Assembly (NCBI GenBank): GCA_938038825.1
Contig: CALHST010000296.1
Span: 1-7,136, forward strand
Origin: an uncultured Paracoccaceae bacterium
GTDB taxonomy: Bacteria; Pseudomonadota; Alphaproteobacteria; Rhodobacterales; Rhodobacteraceae
Direction: 5' to 3'
DNA length: 7,136 nt
Both the position numbers and the translations under genes were made by a program. Shown here one piece after another: positions 5,041 through 7,136 of this stretch; the stretch's first letter is position 1; each line of letters opens with the position of its first letter. Below the pieces are notes generated by a model. The model did no database searches. It was not told the origin of the DNA and saw only the letters and a program-made list of their open reading frames with translations.

Positions 5041-5067
5041 CAGGGTCGGAACTTCCGGCCCTGTTTT
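5041..5067 (+). terminator. Intrinsic terminator inside the rpsA leader
   Basis: CAGGGTCGGAA (5041-5051) pairs with TTCCGGCCCTG (5053-5063) with one G-U pair, a stem of about nine pairs allowing for a minimal loop, directly followed by TTTT (5064-5067). It stands 83 nt before the rpsA start codon and downstream of the candidate promoter at 4974-5002. No + strand gene precedes it, so it either attenuates rpsA or ends a short RNA of roughly 60 nt. Confidence 0.65.
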
Positions 5068-5096
5068 CGTGTATTCGACCAACCGAAACAAAGACC

Positions 5097-5112
5097 CGTG
5101 GAGACAACCACG
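5097..5112 (+). promoter_or_regulatory. Leader hairpin just upstream of the rpsA ribosome binding region
   Basis: CGTGG (5097-5101) and CCACG (5108-5112) flank a 6-nt loop (AGACAA). In bacteria such as E. coli, S1 represses its own translation through hairpins in the rpsA leader. This stem is in the right place for that, but the parallel is inferred. Confidence 0.35.
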
Positions 5113-5149
5113 CGGCCAGATATAAAAACCGAAGGAAACTGAAAGCCAC

Positions 5150-6829
5150 ATGGCAAACACAAGCATGGAAGAATTCGAAGCACTTTTGCAAGAAAGCTTC
5201 GAAATGGACACGCCCGAAGAGGGTTCTGTTGTCAAAGGTAAGGTACTTGCTGTTGAAGCGGGCCAAGCCATCATCGACGTCGGCTACAAAATGGAAGGCC
5301 GCGTTGATCTGAAAGAATTCGCAAACCCAGGAGAAGCACCAGACATCGCCATCGGCGACGAAGTCGAAGTGTACCTGCGCGCGGCTGAAAATGCCCGCGG
5401 CGAAGCGGTTATCTCTCGCGAGATGGCCCGCCGCGAAGAAGCGTGGGATCGTCTGGAAAAAGCATATGCGGGTGACGCACGTGTTGAAGGCGCGATCTTT
5501 GGTCGTGTCAAAGGCGGCTTCACTGTTGATCTGGGCGGCGCAGTTGCGTTCCTTCCCGGTTCACAAGTGGATGTACGCCCTGTGCGTGATGCGGGCCCAT
5601 TGATGGGTCTGAAGCAGCCGTTCCAAATCCTGAAAATGGACCGTCGTCGGGGCAACATCGTTGTGTCACGTCGTGCCATTCTGGAAGAGTCTCGTGCCGA
5701 ACAGCGCGCAGAAGTCATTGGCAACCTGACCGAGGGTCAGAATGTCGACGGCGTGGTCAAGAACATCACCGAATATGGTGCGTTTGTTGACCTTGGCGGC
5801 GTAGACGGTTTGTTGCACGTGACAGACATGGCATGGCGCCGTGTGAACCATCCTTCGGAAATCTTGACAATCGGCGAGACCATCAAGGTACAAGTCATCA
5901 AGATCAACAAGGAAACACACCGTATTTCCTTGGGTATGAAGCAACTGCAAGAAGATCCGTGGGATCTGGTTGGCGCGAAGTATCCGTTGGAATCTACGCA
6001 CACAGGTCGCGTGACCAACATCACCGATTACGGTGCCTTTGTTGAGCTTGAGCCCGGTGTTGAAGGTCTGGTGCACGTATCCGAGATGTCTTGGACCAAG
6101 AAAAACGTACACCCTGGCAAGATCGTGTCCACCTCGCAAGAAGTGGAAGTCATGGTTCTGGAAATCGACGGTTCCAAGCGTCGCGTTTCCCTTGGTCTGA
6201 AACAGACCATGCGCAATCCATGGGAAGTATTCGCTGAATCGCACCCAGAAGGCACGCAAGTGCAGGGCGAAGTCAAAAACATCACCGAATTCGGTTTGTT
6301 TGTTGGCTTGGACGGCGACATCGACGGTATGGTTCACCTGTCCGACTTGTCCTGGGACGAGCGCGGCGAAGAAGCGATCCAGAACTATCGCAAAGGCGAC
6401 ATGGTTGATGCCGTGGTGTCCGAAGTGGATGTTGAAAAAGAGCGTATCTCTCTCTCCATCAAAAACGTTGGCGGCGACAAGTTCGCAGAAGCGGTTGGCG
6501 GCGTGAAGCGCGGTTCGATCGTGACTGTAAACGTGACCTCCATCGAAGACGGTGGCGTGGAAGTGGAATACGAAGGCATGAAGTCCTTTATCCGCCGCTC
6601 CGATCTGTCGCGTGACCGTGCAGAGCAACGCCCTGAGCGTTTCTCGGTTGGTGACAAGGTGGACGTGCGCATCACAAACGTGGATGCAAAAGCCCGCCGT
6701 CTTGGCGTGTCGATCAAAGCACGTGAGATTGCAGAAGAGAAAGAGGCCGTCGAACAGTATGGCTCCTCTGACTCCGGCGCATCCTTGGGTGATATCCTCG
6801 GCGCAGCTCTTAAAGGCGACGACGAATAA
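5150..6829 (+). CDS. rpsA: 30S ribosomal protein S1
   Basis: A 559-residue cytoplasmic protein with six S1 (OB-fold) RNA-binding domains at about 24-91, 109-175, 196-264, 281-351, 368-438 and 453-523. Domains 3-5 carry the clear signatures VKNITEYGAFVDLGGVDGLLHV (203-224), TDYGAFVELEPGVEGLVHVSEMSW (292-315) and ITEFGLFVGLDGDIDGMVHLSDLSW (378-402). S1 binds the 30S subunit through its N-terminal domains and captures and unfolds mRNA through the later ones. The acidic C-terminal tail (EKEAVEQYGSSDSGASLGDILGAALKGDDE region, 530-559) fits alphaproteobacterial S1. Length and domain count are normal. The start codon lacks a well-spaced SD: AAGGAA is 13 nt before ATG, with only GAAAG (5141-5145) closer. 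It has its own candidate promoter and terminator, so it appears monocistronic. cmk and ihfB, frequent neighbours of rpsA, are not adjacent here. Confidence 0.99.
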   Translation: MANTSMEEFEALLQESFEMDTPEEGSVVKGKVLAVEAGQAIIDVGYKMEGRVDLKEFANPGEAPDIAIGDEVEVYLRAAENARGEAVISREMARREEAWDRLEKAYAGDARVEGAIFGRVKGGFTVDLGGAVAFLPGSQVDVRPVRDAGPLMGLKQPFQILKMDRRRGNIVVSRRAILEESRAEQRAEVIGNLTEGQNVDGVVKNITEYGAFVDLGGVDGLLHVTDMAWRRVNHPSEILTIGETIKVQVIKINKETHRISLGMKQLQEDPWDLVGAKYPLESTHTGRVTNITDYGAFVELEPGVEGLVHVSEMSWTKKNVHPGKIVSTSQEVEVMVLEIDGSKRRVSLGLKQTMRNPWEVFAESHPEGTQVQGEVKNITEFGLFVGLDGDIDGMVHLSDLSWDERGEEAIQNYRKGDMVDAVVSEVDVEKERISLSIKNVGGDKFAEAVGGVKRGSIVTVNVTSIEDGGVEVEYEGMKSFIRRSDLSRDRAEQRPERFSVGDKVDVRITNVDAKARRLGVSIKAREIAEEKEAVEQYGSSDSGASLGDILGAALKGDDE

Positions 6830-6858
6830 GTCGACCTAATTGGACAGTGAACAACGGA

Positions 6859-6885
6859 AAGGCCTCGCATTGCGGGGCCTTTTTT
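6859..6885 (+). terminator. Intrinsic terminator of rpsA
   Basis: AAGGCCTCGC (6859-6868) pairs with GCGGGGCCTT (6872-6881) across a 3-nt loop with one G-U pair, and the T run continues to 6885. It is 30 nt after the rpsA stop codon. The complement also carries an A/T-flanked stem, so it may act weakly on the converging gene at 6978-7136. Confidence 0.92.
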
Positions 6886-6977
6886 CTTATGCGGACGCGT
6901 GTCATGTGATGGTGGCAAGGCTGCGATTGCAAAGCCTGTCTTGTAATGTCGAAATGCATTGAATTTGCTTTTCTTGG

Positions 6978-7136
6978 TCAATGCGCGTTCAAGGCCGCCT
7001 GTAAATCTCCCAGATGCGCCTCGTAGTTTTTCCACTTGTCCAATGACCTGTTGTAAATTTTCTCACGAACTTGAATTACGCTGGCGGTTCGGAGACTACG
7101 TTTGTTGTTCTGGAACGCCATACAGGCAGGATCCCA
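6978..7136 (-). CDS. Sulfotransferase-family protein, C-terminal end (5' truncated)
   Basis: The frame enters from the right edge and ends at TGA (+ 6978-6980), giving 52 residues. WDPACMAFQNNKRSLRTAS (1-19), VIQVREKIYNRSLDKWKNYEAHL (20-42) and GDLQAALNAH (43-52) match the end of bacterial sulfotransferases of the Sulfotransfer_3 / TPR-linked type, where a 'W.PACL.F..T.R.V.TAS..QVR.PIY..S...W..YE..L.PL...L' pattern is usual. These enzymes transfer sulfate from PAPS. The PAPS-binding loops are outside the window, so activity and any TPR domain cannot be judged. It converges with rpsA. Confidence 0.82.
   Translation of the reverse strand, partial: WDPACMAFQNNKRSLRTASVIQVREKIYNRSLDKWKNYEAHLGDLQAALNAH

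Noticed and set aside
4727..5266. 179-codon open frame on the - strand across the rpsA start region
   Set aside because: It starts inside rpsA and crosses the leader terminator. Its composition is Cys/Arg/Ser-rich, and I see no SD or domain.
5666..6628. 320-codon open frame on the - strand inside rpsA
   Set aside because: It is antisense to a certain rpsA gene. Its translation is rich in His, Phe and Cys with no recognisable domain, as expected for the complement of a strongly codon-biased gene.

Overview
The window looks like chromosomal DNA of an alphaproteobacterium of the Rhodobacteraceae (Roseobacter group). The evidence is a six-S1-domain ribosomal protein S1 of 559 aa with an alphaproteobacterial look, an exported protein ending in the VPLPA-CTERM exosortase signal typical of Rhodobacterales, a sulfotransferase tail of a type common in that group, and moderate GC content. 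The family placement is an inference from these features; no database search was run.

Layout. 1-105 is the tail of an unrecognised + strand gene. 219-1165 holds a two-gene cluster: an exported protein resembling the YbjN / type III chaperone-like fold, then a single-domain rhodanese. 1290-2876 is part of a polar amino acid ABC transporter: a periplasmic binding protein and a HisM-type permease with a TTG start 3 nt after the binding-protein stop codon. No ATPase gene lies in the window. 3061-3705 is an FMN-binding flavoprotein of the pyridoxamine 5'-phosphate oxidase superfamily. 3706-4131 has no conventional gene, but it carries a perfect Crp/Fnr-type palindrome, an SD-bearing inverted repeat, two very short overlapping ORFs, competing complementary segments and a terminal hairpin. 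4132-4725 (- strand) encodes the exported VPLPA-CTERM protein. 4741-5149 is a divergent intergenic region with candidate promoters for both flanking genes and an intrinsic terminator inside the rpsA leader. 5150-6829 is rpsA, followed by a strong intrinsic terminator. 6978-7136 (- strand) is the C-terminal end of a sulfotransferase-family protein that runs off the window.

How it fits together. The genes are mostly ordinary housekeeping and transport functions without one shared pathway. The parts most worth a second look are regulatory: the terminator between the likely rpsA promoter and the rpsA start codon (attenuator or small RNA), the Crp/Fnr-controlled short transcript at about 3800-4120, and the binding-protein ribosome binding site sequestered in an inverted repeat. 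No CRISPR array, tRNA, rRNA or complete mobile element was seen.
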